Positions 26,595-38,989 of a stretch of 64,000 bases of DNA are shown here, piece by piece. The stretch spans positions 6,958,154 through 7,022,153 of the forward strand of contig NC_084886.1 of assembly GCF_958979055.1 (NCBI RefSeq). The letters are read 5' to 3'. A program made the translations under genes and the position numbers. Position 1 is the stretch's first letter; every line of letters starts with the position of its first letter. Under the pieces are notes generated by a model. That model was given only the letters and a program-made list of their open reading frames with translations, had not been told where the DNA came from and did not search any database. The stretch is from Alnus glutinosa. Taxonomy: Eukaryota > Streptophyta > Magnoliopsida > Fagales > Betulaceae.

Positions 26595-26659
<65 letters not shown>

Positions 26660-28075
26660 CAGTATAAGAAATAAGTTATAATGAATTTATTGATTTTGTG
26701 ATACACTTGATTCATTGAATCAACCCTGCCTCGAATTTACATTTGCAAATCTGGCGTGCAATGATGTGCTAATTTTGCTTTTTGAATCATTTCTAAATAG
26801 TGAATCAAAGAAAATGAGTATGTTGGTTGAAAGTTTTCAACGCAATATCTACATGGCAGACTCTTAAGCATAACTAGTGAGTAATTGATCACAATGTCAG
26901 ATCTAAGACCTAATTATTGTTATTATCATTATAGCTTGTTACCGACTGTTATTGTGAAAGATGCATGCCGCCGTAAGATTCATTAAATAAAACAAAAGAA
27001 AAGAAATTTAGATGCGTTGAAATAGTTGTCTTTTAGTTTGGTTCCAGGTTTAGGTTAGCATGTCATCAAGTAGCTTTACTTTTAACTTTGAAAGTTTTTT
27101 TGCTTCTGTGGACCGCAGTTGTTCATTCTCAATTCATGACCACGCCTTGGAACATAAAACCCCACTAACATGAAATATGGATGGCTTTCAGTTTGACCAA
27201 CTTGCACTAGATCTCCTTAAAACGATGATTATATGTATTAGAGCACTGATAGTCTGATATTGAGACCCATAGCAATGGACATACTGATATATATATATAT
27301 ACATATATGTTAGGAAAATGTCTAGCTTGCTTGTGATGCATATGTACTAGCTGTACATGCATCATTGCCAATAACATCAATCATGTAGTTCTCATTGGCT
27401 GTACGTAAACTTATCCGTTACTATTAATTAGATTTAGTGCTTGTGCACTATATTGTCTTTGAAAATTGCCCACTTTGTTTTGCTTCCTTATCATATATCC
27501 AAACAGCTTTATACAAAAGCCTGTGGTCGAAAATATATAACAACTTTAACGAAGGGCTGTCGAATGTCCACTAGAATGTTCTCAAATGATCAGTTCGATC
27601 TGATCATTTCAATCGTCTCCCTTTTTAACAGGATATATAGGTGGTTGTTAATTAAATCTATGGTGCAAATCCCATACAGAAAAGCTTTTACTACCTTTTA
27701 TATATATGGTCCTTAACTTTTTGAAAATGCAATATTCTATCTGTATATTGTATTGGAATATTTAATGCTCTCTTAGCTTTAGAACGCAAATCGAACTGGT
27801 AATTTTTTGGCATTTGGCATGAAATATGTAGAAAGAAAAGTGAAATACGCACTCGTACTACTTTAATATACAAATATTGTCTGTTCTAGCTAGTTCTAAT
27901 GTTATTGTCAAGCTATAAACTTTAATGCACAGGAAGGTATATATGGTAGCACTAATATCGCACATAATTGGCAAGTGGGAAGAAATCGGATATGATCGTC
28001 ATCAAAGTAAATCATTATTCAGATAGTAATCATTGCAACAACACTAGAATTATGGAGGTGCACATGTCATTAACT

Positions 28076-28111
<36 letters not shown>

Positions 28112-29569
28112 AAGGACAAAAAAAGGAATATATACGTACACGTCAGCACGTTACACATCAGCACGTACATGTCATACGTGGAGGTGACTTAACAAGTTAA
28201 TAAACTCTTGAAAGTATATATGGTGTAGATGAGTAGATCCCAAACTGAACCCTTTTTGTGTACGATGATATTTAGAGTACTACGTTTTAGAGCTTGAAAC
28301 TGTTCATGGTTCCCCGGATCTTTCTCGAATTTCTCTGCTGGTTTTACTTATAAATTAAGCCTTGTCGATTTGTACAGGACATGCAGTAGCTGGAATAGAG
28401 CGCACATGCACATTCATTTTCTCAAGATTGTAACAGCAAAAGGCAATTTTCAAAGCCGGTAGTGAGTCTTTTCACCCCCCCCCCCAAACCTTTTTTTTCT
28501 GACATATATTAGGTGTCAGCATCTCATCATATTCATGCGCGTACTGTACGTACCAGGTATATATTGATCATTCATTCATAGGTCCACGCTCACATCCAGC
28601 TCGAGATATATTTCAGACAATCGTTTTGAAGATGATGTTAATATGTATATAAATATATTCGACAGCTTCAATCTTAGAGTTAGGGATTGATGTCAACCTT
28701 AAAACCATCTTCGTCCACATCTCTTGGTGAAAGTGAAGTGGTGGGCCCTGGGCCATGTGGGGAAGGGTTTTCTTTTATTTTCTTTTCTTGAGCAGCTAGC
28801 AAGCTAGGGGGGGTTTGAGAAAGAGAGAGAGAGAGAGAGATTTTGTGGTCTCTCTTTTGCGTGTTCTTCATGGCTCGTACGTGACCCTGAAATAGAAAAG
28901 AAAAGGCACCGTGAATTGGACCAGTAGTTGGCTCAGTTGCGTGAATTTTGATGTCACTTCAGAGTTAGCCGACATTACCTTTCTCACCTTTATTAATTAT
29001 TTATATATTTTCTGGCGGGGTAAGTTAGGGTTTACCATGATGCCGGGGGTGGCTTTACCGGAGCTTTTTTGTCTTTTATTAAAATCCTGAGCAGACAAAG
29101 TCTAGTCAGTAGTCACCGTAAACCGTTGGCTTTTTTTTAATGATTTACAACGAACCCTAGCCTTTATATATTATATGTTTCATGCGCTCTCTCATGCATA
29201 TACATTATAGTACAATTAATGTAAAAAGTTTTGCGTATTCTGTTATAGTATACTTCTGTAATTTTGCTTTTTTTCTCATTAATTAGGATGAATATCTATT
29301 TATAGCGATTGATGTTTATAATTTGCTGTTAATTAAAATAGGGCAACTCGATCGGAGATAAACAGTACGTACCCTGGGCAAACGAATCTGAAATGGTAGA
29401 AAATAATTATGAAAGGTAAATGTGGGAATTTACTCAAGTTCACTAGAATATTTAATAAATTCAACTATAATACAACGTACTACCAATAATCTTTTACTCT
29501 TCCATTGAAAAAAGTGAGAGATTCTCAATTTTAGAGCGTTAATATAATGACATAGGTTGATAGTGGCAT
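26384..29569. other. WRKY57 3' flank and gene-free stretch
   Basis: The first few hundred bases are WRKY57 3' UTR, followed by a (AG)n run (26599-26658). The rest is AT-rich with an A-run (28078-28106), a C-run (28477-28486) and (AG)n (28820-28840). No protein or RNA gene recognised. Confidence 0.4.
26599..26658. repeat. (AG)n microsatellite
   Basis: About 60 bp of uninterrupted AG dinucleotides shortly downstream of the WRKY57 stop codon, probably in or near its 3' UTR. Confidence 0.9.
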
Positions 29570-30165
29570 GCATGGACCTCGATCGCCATGGAGGTCAACC
29601 TTGGTCCTCCATGTCCCTGGAGGACATTAATTCACAGCAATGGCTGGACTGTTACCCAACCAAAATTATGGTCGGATGGAGGGACCCTCTCCTCCACCTC
29701 CATTTTTTCTTTTTCTTTTTGTACAAAAAAAAAATGGGTTTTTATTTTTTTTACTTTTGTTGATGATGATCCGCTAAAAAAATGGTTGAGTTGGAGAGAC
29801 AACAACATTTTTGTGTCCAACCCTGCTGCCATATATACAGGGACAGGCCTATATTCTGACCAAATGGAGCCATGGCTTCTATGGATTTTCAAAATTTCTC
29901 TTATATTTTTTTTAAGCTAAATTTATATATGTTTTTAGGGTTAAAAATTAAACTTGGCCACTCATTCATATTTTTGCTCATCTAAATGGAATATCTTGTT
30001 TCTGTCCCCGCTGCCATGATTAGGCTATTACCCAATCACGATTGTTGCAAAAGGATTGGGAGTGCATGACCAATTATAGTCGTGAAGGTCCTCCATGGCT
30101 TCCATGGGGCCTTGGAGGTCCACAGCCATGGAGGTTGGACCTCAACAGCCATGCATGATTCTTTT
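29570..30165. mobile_element. Candidate foldback / TIR element
   Basis: The left end (GCATGCATGGACCTCG..CCATGGAGGTC) and the right end (GGAGGTTGGACCTCAACAG then CCATGCATGA) are imperfect inverted copies. They share ATGCATGG, CCATGGAGG and GGACCTCCA-type blocks over roughly 70-90 bp. The interior is T-rich and non-coding. A related, shorter segment sits at 32826-33035. Superfamily and target duplication are undetermined. Confidence 0.4.
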
Positions 30166-30887
30166 TCATTATTTTCTTTCTTTACTTTTTTTACTTACTA
30201 TTTTTGGATCTCTTTTTTTGTTTTTGAACAGCAATTCAATCTTCATTAGAAAACTCCAAATGGCCAAATTACAGTGAACAGAAAGACTTCCTAAAAAGAC
30301 TCCCTAAACACATGCAAAGCTAGAAACTGACTTGGGAGCAGCTACCAAAACAAAATAGAATGATTACAAGTACAAACATTAAAGAACCTTGATCTCTTTA
30401 CAATGAAGCTCACTAAAAAACTAAGAGAGGGTAAATCTAAGCTAAAAAAGCCATAAAAACTAGCAATCCTTGATGAAAAGTGGACAAAGGCCTTAGATCT
30501 AAAGTAATTAATATAGTTGACTGCATGCCGGTAGTCCACTTAAGGGGATCTGTAAAGACAGAAAACATGCAAGGATATATAACTCGCCGGAGATGCTAGT
30601 AATGAGTACTCCAATGCTTAAGTCAGTAAAAGAATCAAAAGAAGAATAGAAATCTAAAAAGATAATGCATGCTTAAGTTTTTACCTACTACAGTAGAATA
30701 TTCTTATTTAAGGAAAATGAGATGTAATATGGGCCATGTGGCATCATCTGGTTGGGATAGTAACTCAGACCATGTGGCACCATTCGGTTTATAATATTGT
30801 ACAGGCTTCTTACTCCCGGGCAACCAATACCCTATCACTATGGATTGCCCCAGCTGAGTGCTTGACATCCTTAGTACAGACTGCTTA
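30166..30887. other. Gene-free stretch with a possible antisense LINE tail
   Basis: At about 30210-30560 a T-rich start is followed by AGCAATTCAATCTTCATTAG and ATTACAGTGAACAG, reminiscent of plant LINE 3' ends read antisense. No reverse transcriptase is visible, so it is not called as an element. No gene recognised. Confidence 0.3.
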
Positions 30888-32451
30888 CACTACAAAAAAT
30901 TTGCTTATTAGTGGCCAGCAAATTTGGCCGCTAATAATTTTTTTTTGCCGCTAATAGTTCGACGCTAAAGACTATTAGCGGCCACTTTTTTGACTCGCCG
31001 CTAATAATTGTTTTATAGCGGCGAACTTGGCGGCCGCTAAAAATAATTTTATCCGCCGCAATTTTTTTGTTAACTGAGTTTAAAGTCGCCGCTAATACTA
31101 TACTATTAGTGGCGACACGTATGTGGCCTCTAATAGTTAAAATACTATAGTATTATTAGCGGCCACATATATATTCACGGCCCAGAAACAAGCTAGTAGT
31201 TTGATTTACTGCTTAATTGTCTTAAGGTGCAACAAGTAATTTGAACAGTATCCTAAAGGCTCAGTTAGTTTGTCTCATATGGATTTATTTTCCTCCAAAA
31301 TTTGCAACTAAACATTATGGTTCATGCATATCATGCTACTGTTTTCCCAAAGCTAGCCTACAAAACAAGAAAGGCAACTCACAAGGCTTCACATTAATTT
31401 TAACAACTGATATATGTATAGAAAACCAGAGCACAATAGAGAAGGAAATTAACCCATTAAAACTTAGCACTTTCTAATGTTGCTCATGGTTGAATGTATA
31501 TACAAATCAAATATGTGATTACACATAATGGCAATTGACTAGAATCTAAAGATTACAATCAAAGATTCTAATCTCTATTGCAGATTAAATACAGTAATTA
31601 ACTCCCCGCCAAGTTATTAACGGCTACTTATTAGCGGTGACCCATATTTCGACACTAATATTAATATTTTTGTATATTAGCGTCTATCTTGATAGACCAA
31701 TAAGACCGATAGATCATCCGATCGATCGTGATCGATCAATAGGACCGATAGATCATCCGATCAATCGTGATCAATCAATAGGATCGATAGATCATTTGAC
31801 CGATCTTGATAAACCATCTGCTTGACCATAGTGCATTAATTAATTATGAAAACAATTTATTTTTTTTTAAAAAAAAAAACAAATGAAAAACTAGTTTTCT
31901 ATTAATTTTTTAAAAAAATAAAAAAAGAAAAAAAAAAAGATTTTTTTTAGTTGAAAGAAAAACCAAAAATTAACTTATTTTTTTATAAAAAAAAAAAAAC
32001 CCCAATTTTTTCGAAAAAAAAAAATCATTTTTTACAAACAAATTAAAAAAATTAAAGAAAAACAATAAAAAAATTAAAGATGAAATAGATTTTATTTTAT
32101 TTTTTTAAAAAAAAATATGAAAATTTTGAAAACATAAAAAAAAAAATAATAATAATAATAAAATGAAAATAGAAAAAACTAAAAATATTATTAGCGGTCA
32201 CTTTTTTGGCTGCTAATAGTTTTCCGGAATTTCGCGTAACTCCCGGCCAAGTTATTAGCGGCGACCCAAATTTTGACGCTAATATTAATATTTTTGTGTA
32301 TTAGCGTCCATTTTTAGCTGCCACAATTAGGTGACCGCTAATAGTTTACAAATAGCGGCAACTATTAGCGGCCAATTGTGTTTGGCCGCTAATAATATGA
32401 TAATTAGCGGTCACTGTGCGCTGGCCGCTAATGATCAAATTTCTTGTAGCG
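30888..32451. mobile_element. Complete non-autonomous CACTA-type element
   Basis: 1,564 bp. The left terminus reads CACTACAAAAAATTTG and the right terminus, reverse-complemented, CGCTACAAGAAATTTG; the TIRs match over 31 bp with 5 mismatches. Both sides are flanked by TTA (30885-30887 and 32452-32454), the 3-bp target duplication typical of CACTA. Subterminal regions carry many short motifs in both orientations (TTAGCGGCC, GGCCGCTAAT, TTAGCGGCGA). The interior is A/T-rich filler with a 39-bp minisatellite and no transposase (TPase/TNPA) coding sequence, so it must be mobilised in trans if at all. Confidence 0.85.
31697..31812. repeat. 39-bp minisatellite inside the CACTA element
   Basis: Nearly three units beginning GACCGATAGATCATCCGATC, with substitutions increasing in the last unit. 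The GATC-rich units are themselves partly palindromic. Confidence 0.8.
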
Positions 32452-33075
32452 TTAATTACCCTTGGGCACTCGGCATCCTCTCATGACAGACTATCTTGCA
32501 TGGATGTGTGGCAGACAAGGTCTTCATATAACATAGGCATTGGTCGACAAGCGCTCTGGCCCCTTAACATAATCATCAGAGTATGTGGGCTTATCATTTC
32601 TTGTTATGGATGGATATCGGTGGTCCCCTTGAGGAAGGGACTGACTCGTTAGCACTAGTCTCGTTGACCGACAGAACCCTCGGGCTTTTTTGGGTCCTAG
32701 AGGGCCTTTAGTAAATGGTATCACCAAAAGTAATTACAAATTCATCTCTAAATTATCAAATTGAAAACTAGAGTTTGGTCAAATTTGCAAATAAGTACGT
32801 ACGTAGAGGTCTTCTTATAATTTCCTGAAAGCCATGGACCTTCATCACCAGACCATGGTTATGTTCGGGTCATGCCCAACCCCACCATGATTGAGGGTTG
32901 AGCACGCAGCCACTACTATGGTTGAGGGTTGGGCACAATCAATCAAGATTTTGGAGGTCCTCCACCGCCTCCATGAGGCATTAATTTAGGTCTAAAGCCA
33001 TGGAGGAACTGGACTTAATTCCACGACATGGTTCTTTTTTTTTTTTTTAACTTTTACCGTTTTACTTCTTTCTTT

Positions 33076-33114
<39 letters not shown>

Positions 33115-34202
33115 ATTTTTTATTTTTGAATATTTTGATATGGGGGGCAATAATTTTATTTTCGTAACATTTTTGGTAGTTATTAAACGAAAAAGTGAAC
33201 AGAGGTCTCATATTTAAAGTTACCCTAAACTCATATTTGGAATTATAAAATTGTAAAATTGTGTCTTAATTAAAGTCAAATTTGTGAAAAGTACAAGAAG
33301 ATCATATTAATTATAACACAATATTGTTAACTACTAACCTCAAAGTCATGTTTTTATAGTACTTTCTAAATTCTTTTTCAATCTTGCTCCTTTGCCAGAT
33401 CATTACCTTTGTTTTTTTGGCCAATTAAGAATCTTTTAATTTGTAATGACCCTTCACCAAAAAATCGGTCCTTTTGTCCTATTTTTTGACGGGAGGTAGT
33501 GTCAATTTTTATACATTGGACCAATAACGTGAGATCGATGACGTGTAGTAACGACCTTCACTAGGGGCGGTTTGAGGTGGATCTCCACTTGCCCCTACCC
33601 TCTGCAAAAAGACAAAAAAAATCATAAACTTCTCAAAAAGACAAAATTATCCATATAAATTCGAAAAATAAAAAGAAAAAATCTAAATTTTTTTATGAAG
33701 TGTATTTATGTAATTTTTTTTAGTTCAAAGGGGGTACATTGTAATATTTTAGTAATTTATAAAGGACATTGCTTTAATCGACAGTTTTGGAAGAATATTA
33801 CAAATTGTCAAGTAGTTTAAAGGGTACCTATACTTTTTCCAAATAATATTAGTCATTGGTTGAGATTTAAAATTATTTATAAGAAAATTGTATCGGATTT
33901 GATGCAAAGTGTGTGAAGACGAGAGTGAAGGAATCGTCCCCATTTTAGCTTCATATTCTAAGCCTTCTGATTGCTTCGACTCAGCATCGTATGGTATTAT
34001 AATGGCCGGTGACAAAAAAAGTGCCTTGTTACCCACCGCTTTGTACGGCGGCAAGTCGTTTCGCCTTTTTTCTTGACAATTAATTCATTGGCGGTTCCTC
34101 GCTGGCTGTTAGGCCATTTTGGTGTGGCTAACTTGTACGATTATTCTGATGGGTAAGAATGAAGTGTCAGCAAGCTGCTCATTATATTTTGGGGTGTGTT
34201 AG
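32452..34202. other. Gene-free stretch with a truncated relative of the 29570 element
   Basis: Positions 32826-33035 share CCATGGACCTTC, GGAGGTCCTCC and CCATGGAGGAAC-type blocks with the element at 29570-30165. An (AT)n run lies at 33081-33110. The segment 32455-32720 is GC-richer and non-coding, possibly LTR-like, but without recognisable boundaries. No gene recognised. Confidence 0.35.
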
Positions 34203-34310
34203 TTGCACAACATAAAGGTGTATAATATTTATACAACAAGACATATTGATGGGACTCATGTATCAATATGTGCTTGTTGTATAAATGTTATGCACATTTA
34301 GGTTGTGCAA
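34203..34310. repeat. Foldback element, ~49-bp arms
   Basis: Arm 1 (34203-34251) begins TTGCACAACATAAAGG. Arm 2 (34261-34310), reverse-complemented, begins TTGCACAACCTAAATG. They differ at a handful of positions plus one indel around a 9-nt loop. The sequence GCA(C/T)AACATTTATAC is shared with the foldback at 49873-50026, so they may be one family. Confidence 0.75.
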
Positions 34311-37300
34311 AAATCAATTTTCCTATACTTTTGCGTGTGCAATCTTACTAATCAGACAAAACGTTACAACGGGCATTTGATCTAGATAGAAAACAACCCA
34401 ACCTGACCATTTGGCCGATTTCAAGCCCCAAAAAGGCATTATTAGCCAAATCAAAGTGGTTTTTTTTCATAAAACTTTAATTTTTATAGTGTACGTATTT
34501 TTGGTTCTTTATTGTTTTGGGAAAAAGTGTTACGATTTAATATAAAGAATAAAGTAGTTTTTGAATGTTTTGTGAATATTTGCTAATCCTTTTACTTTTT
34601 TGTTAAAAAATAAAAAATTCCTCAAGAAAAAACTGTTATCAAATGAGGTTAACTTGTGCATATATGCAAATTATCAATATACTAATTTTGTGACTTTTTG
34701 GTGGTCAGGGACGGAGGCATGCCGCCCCCCTCCCTCCCTCAACTCTTAAGAAAAAAAAAATTAGAAGGTTTTTTTGCCTATTGGCCCCCAAGCAAGAAAT
34801 TTTTTTGGCCCCTTTCCTTTTATCATTTCTTCAACTGGTTTCATCTCATTTGGAACGATAGCTTAATTGCCAAAACTTTTTTCTTTAATATTTTACGAGT
34901 AGCAACGGACATATCTAAGAAGGATAATAATGGAATAAGCTTTACAAAATTGCAGAGGTTTTGTTTAAAGTAAATAAAAGGGGTTTAGTAAAACAGTGCA
35001 TTGGAAAAAGACTAATGTGGATTCGAGAAGTCACGCGCCTGTCAAAGCTCGATTTCCTAAGGATGCATGGCAAAGGTAACGTAAAATGGGGATTCATTTT
35101 AATATAGTTAGATGTCACTAGAAAAGTATAGAAGATATGCGTTTCATTTGTTTTGTGTTGCATTTTGCAGAATGTGCTATACGTGTAGAATATAATGTGT
35201 TTTGTATAACAGTTAGTGAGATACTGTATTAATTAGAGTGAGCTATTCTAACAAAAGGAGTAAGAGAATATTAGTTTCAAGAGCCATGTCATCCAGGTAA
35301 AGCCTTGCGAGAATGCCGAGAAGCACACAATTCATTCAATTGAAATTTCTCAATTTCAATACAAAAATTGAAACTTTTTTTTATTATTATTATTTTCTTT
35401 TTCTGAATCTTTGGACATCTATTTTCTTTATTTTTTTCCAAAAAAAAAAAACTTTCTTTTTAATTTTGCTTATTAATTTTTAATTTGAAATGAATAATAA
35501 AAATATAAAAATTAGGTTATGCAGTTCAGTAAAAAGAGACTGTAAAACCCTACCTATGTGTGACACACATAGACTATATCTTATCCAAAGATTTACTACA
35601 TACTCTTAAGCAATATTTTGTGCAGGATGCATATGAATTTTTTTCTTTGAAGAGATTTGTAAAAGTGAGAAAAATCTGGTTATTTTCATATTATGAATGG
35701 TTGCTTTAAATATGAAAATTAGATGGGATACTATAATGTGTATTGCTCTCATTATGTTTTGACTTGACTTGGAGGCTACCCAAACCAAATTCCAATAGGT
35801 GTGCTAGAAAGTGTGATGGGATTAGAGTGACGTCTCCTTTGTTGGTCCACCAAAGTGGGCCCATTGGCCCATCTTAATTATGGCGATTCGACTAAGACCG
35901 GATATGCTTCAATCTTCATTAGTCCAGTAGCTGAACCGTCATATCAAGGAAGCATCTGATAGGGCCCAACCAATTTTATTTTATTTTTATCCAAGAATAA
36001 TGAAAACTTCTGAAAAAATAAATAAATAAAAATAGAAGGGCCTAAATACAAGAGTTTTGGTTCCCACAAGTAAATAATACAAATCCTTGCCAAATGGCTT
36101 CCCTTGGCCCATTCACAGGCCCAAGTTTAGATGTAATTCCGGCTCACAAAGAGCCAAGAGCCAAGAGCCACCTTGTTTTCTTCTTTTTCTGGCTAAGGGG
36201 GATGAGTGGATGATCCAGAGCCACCACCTACTCACAAAACATATTATAAAATTACATTTGACAATTTTTGATAATTTAAGGGATATTATCGCAATCTAAA
36301 ATTTAAGAGAAAAAATTGTCAATTAGTGATAATTTATGGAAGATATGTAAACTTTTTTCCAATAAATATTCTTTGTCTTTCTTGGGGGGAACCAACTGTT
36401 TTCTAAAACAATTGACAAAGAGGCCCAAAATACGTGGTTGGGCCTGTATTATTTATTTATTTCATTAATACAGAAATAGTGGATGGTACTAAATTATGTC
36501 TATATAACACCTTCTACATTACAAACAAAATCAACTCTATTTACTGTTAAAAAAAAAAAATAGGGAAAAATATACATATTTCTCAGTAATTTGCAATGTC
36601 TTGCAAATAACAAAAATATCCTTAATAAAAACATAATATATATATAGGCTCATTGCAGCTGTCGCTGGTCTTCACCAGATCCACTGTTTTTTTTCTTCCT
36701 TTTTTTTTAAAAAAATATATAAAAAAAAAATTAAGGGTATTTATGCCTTATTATTGAAAAGATTATAAGGGTATTTTTGGCTTTTTGCGGGCAAAAAGTG
36801 TACATTGTTACAAATTGAGTATTAGTTTTAGGTGCATGTGCAATTTTCTTTTTTCTTTATTTATTTATTTTTTTTTTTTTAAAAAAACAAAACAAAGTCA
36901 ATTCACATTAGAAAATGCAGGCTAAGAGCACTCTCAATGGCTTATACATTTTTATATGCAAAATGGCTAATCAAAACATACTTTTATCTATTTTAACTAA
37001 TGAGTTTCAAAAGGTACCATACATCCTATTATCTATTATTTCACATCATTTAAATACTTTCTTTTTTCTTTATTTTAATTCTAAGATACGTTTTCAACGA
37101 TAAGTTATTTTTCTTAACATGGTCTTTTTTTTTTTTTTGGATAATTATTCGCTATATAGTCAGCAAAATTTTTCTTTTTATCTGAAGTGGTTCGCATGAG
37201 TGTAACCTTAAAATGGCAAACATATATTTTGTGATATAGACATATATTGAAATACAATTTCTCAAATTCGGAGATATATTACAATATTGTTATGGCGTAA

Positions 37301-38989
37301 ATGGGTTTTGGTGAGAGAGGGGAGAGGAGAGGAGAGAGACAGAGAGAGAAAGTGAAAGAAAGAGAAATAAATAAAAAAGATATGCATGTGTGAACACAAA
37401 TGCATCATAAGTTCATTTTGCATTTGATTTGCATAATCGGATGAAGTGACTTTTTAGTAAATTGGTAAGTCATTTTAGCCATTGAAAATGCATGCTAAAG
37501 CAGGCCGATGAATACCAAAATATGAAAAAAAAAAAAAAAAAGAAAAAAAAAAAAAAAGAAAAAAAAAAAAGAAACAAAGCACTCAATTCGTTCCTTGTAA
37601 TTGCAAATGGAAAATCAGTGTCAGTGACTCAGTGTGTCACTCCAGTGGCTCTCCATTGCTTTTACAGGCAATAAAGCCTAACCATGTGCACATTGAAACA
37701 ATTTGCCGGTTTAATTCAGGCAACCCTTGTTAGACTTTTGAGGTGATCTGAAACAAACTTTTACTCTGTTTACTCTACTTCTGTCAAATTGGTAATGGGC
37801 TTGGACATGACTGGACAATGGCAGACCCAATAAAGTTCTTTTAAATTGTCTGTCCCCCTTTACACAAGTTAACCAAAAAAGAAAAAAGAAAAGAAAAAGA
37901 AAACCCAGTTCAGCATTTCCTCCAATCCATCACTGCTATGAAGGATATATGCAAGCTGGGTTGATTCTTTTATAAGATTTAAAGGAATAGAATTGGAAAC
38001 CAAAAAAATATTAAAGATAAAAGTAATTTCTTCCACCTGTCAAGCTAAATGGAGGAGAGGAACACATAAATATGTATCCATAGCAGCAGTAAAATGTATC
38101 TGCTACATTTGATGGTAGGTGACAGCACAACCACCTCCACATTCCTGATAATTCCATAAAACTAATTATCCCGATCCAATCTTTGAAATCAAGGTAATTT
38201 ATCAACCACTCAAATATATTCACTTTCACTGCCGACCCATTAAATTGTGAAATGGGGAGTCTTCAGCAGGTTTACTGTTTCACAAAGAGGGTGAATAGAA
38301 GGCAATGGGGTTGAGTCGGTTGACCTTAAACGCCATATTCCATGGTAGAGAAAACTAGTAACAAAAAGTAGGCCAAATTCTACCCATTCGAGCAGATGCA
38401 TTTCAGGAAGCGAATTCTCAGGCAGAAAAAGAAATTAACAGAGTATTATGAACGTGAATGCACAGTGCTTATAGTTATAGGTCTCGAACAATAAAAGGAA
38501 ACTTCCCTCCCACCCTCAAAAAAAAGCTCAAAAGCAGGTGGGCCTTGATGCTCTTTTTTCACTCAAGAAAAAGTCTTTCAACAGTGAATTTAGTTTAAGC
38601 AATCATATGTACTGGGGATGGATGTTCAGAGGCTTTTTATAGGTAAGATTTGAAAGCAAGACCTACCTCAACCCCACCCCCACCCCATCAAATATCACAT
38701 TATTCAAGGTCAAAGCCCAAAATATGTGCAGAGATTTTTGCAAGGGCATGGAAGTGAATTTGATTTCGCAATGATATACATGGATGAACTCAAAATGAAG
38801 AACTTCAAGTGCAAGAACAACTGCTTACACTGCCAGAAGCAGCAGTGGACCATTTACCTCTACTGAACATCCTTGAATCTGAAGCAAAACAAAAGAAAGA
38901 AAGAAAGAAAAAGAAAAAGAAAAAGAAAAAAATGGCCGACTTGCGTGTATATTAACCACCAGGAAGTCATGCTTGTGGCTGCTTGCAAC
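34311..38989. other. Gene-free stretch ending in the C2H2 gene 3' UTR
   Basis: AT-rich with many A/T homopolymers, an interrupted A-run at 37525-37571 and a GA-rich segment at 37311-37360. No protein-coding or RNA gene recognised. The last few hundred bases before 38990 are the probable 3' UTR of the C2H2 gene on the minus strand. Confidence 0.4.

Noticed and set aside
34700..34760. Possible hAT terminus (CAGGGACGGAGGC)
   Set aside because: Single-ended and weak; no inverted partner or 8-bp duplication found.
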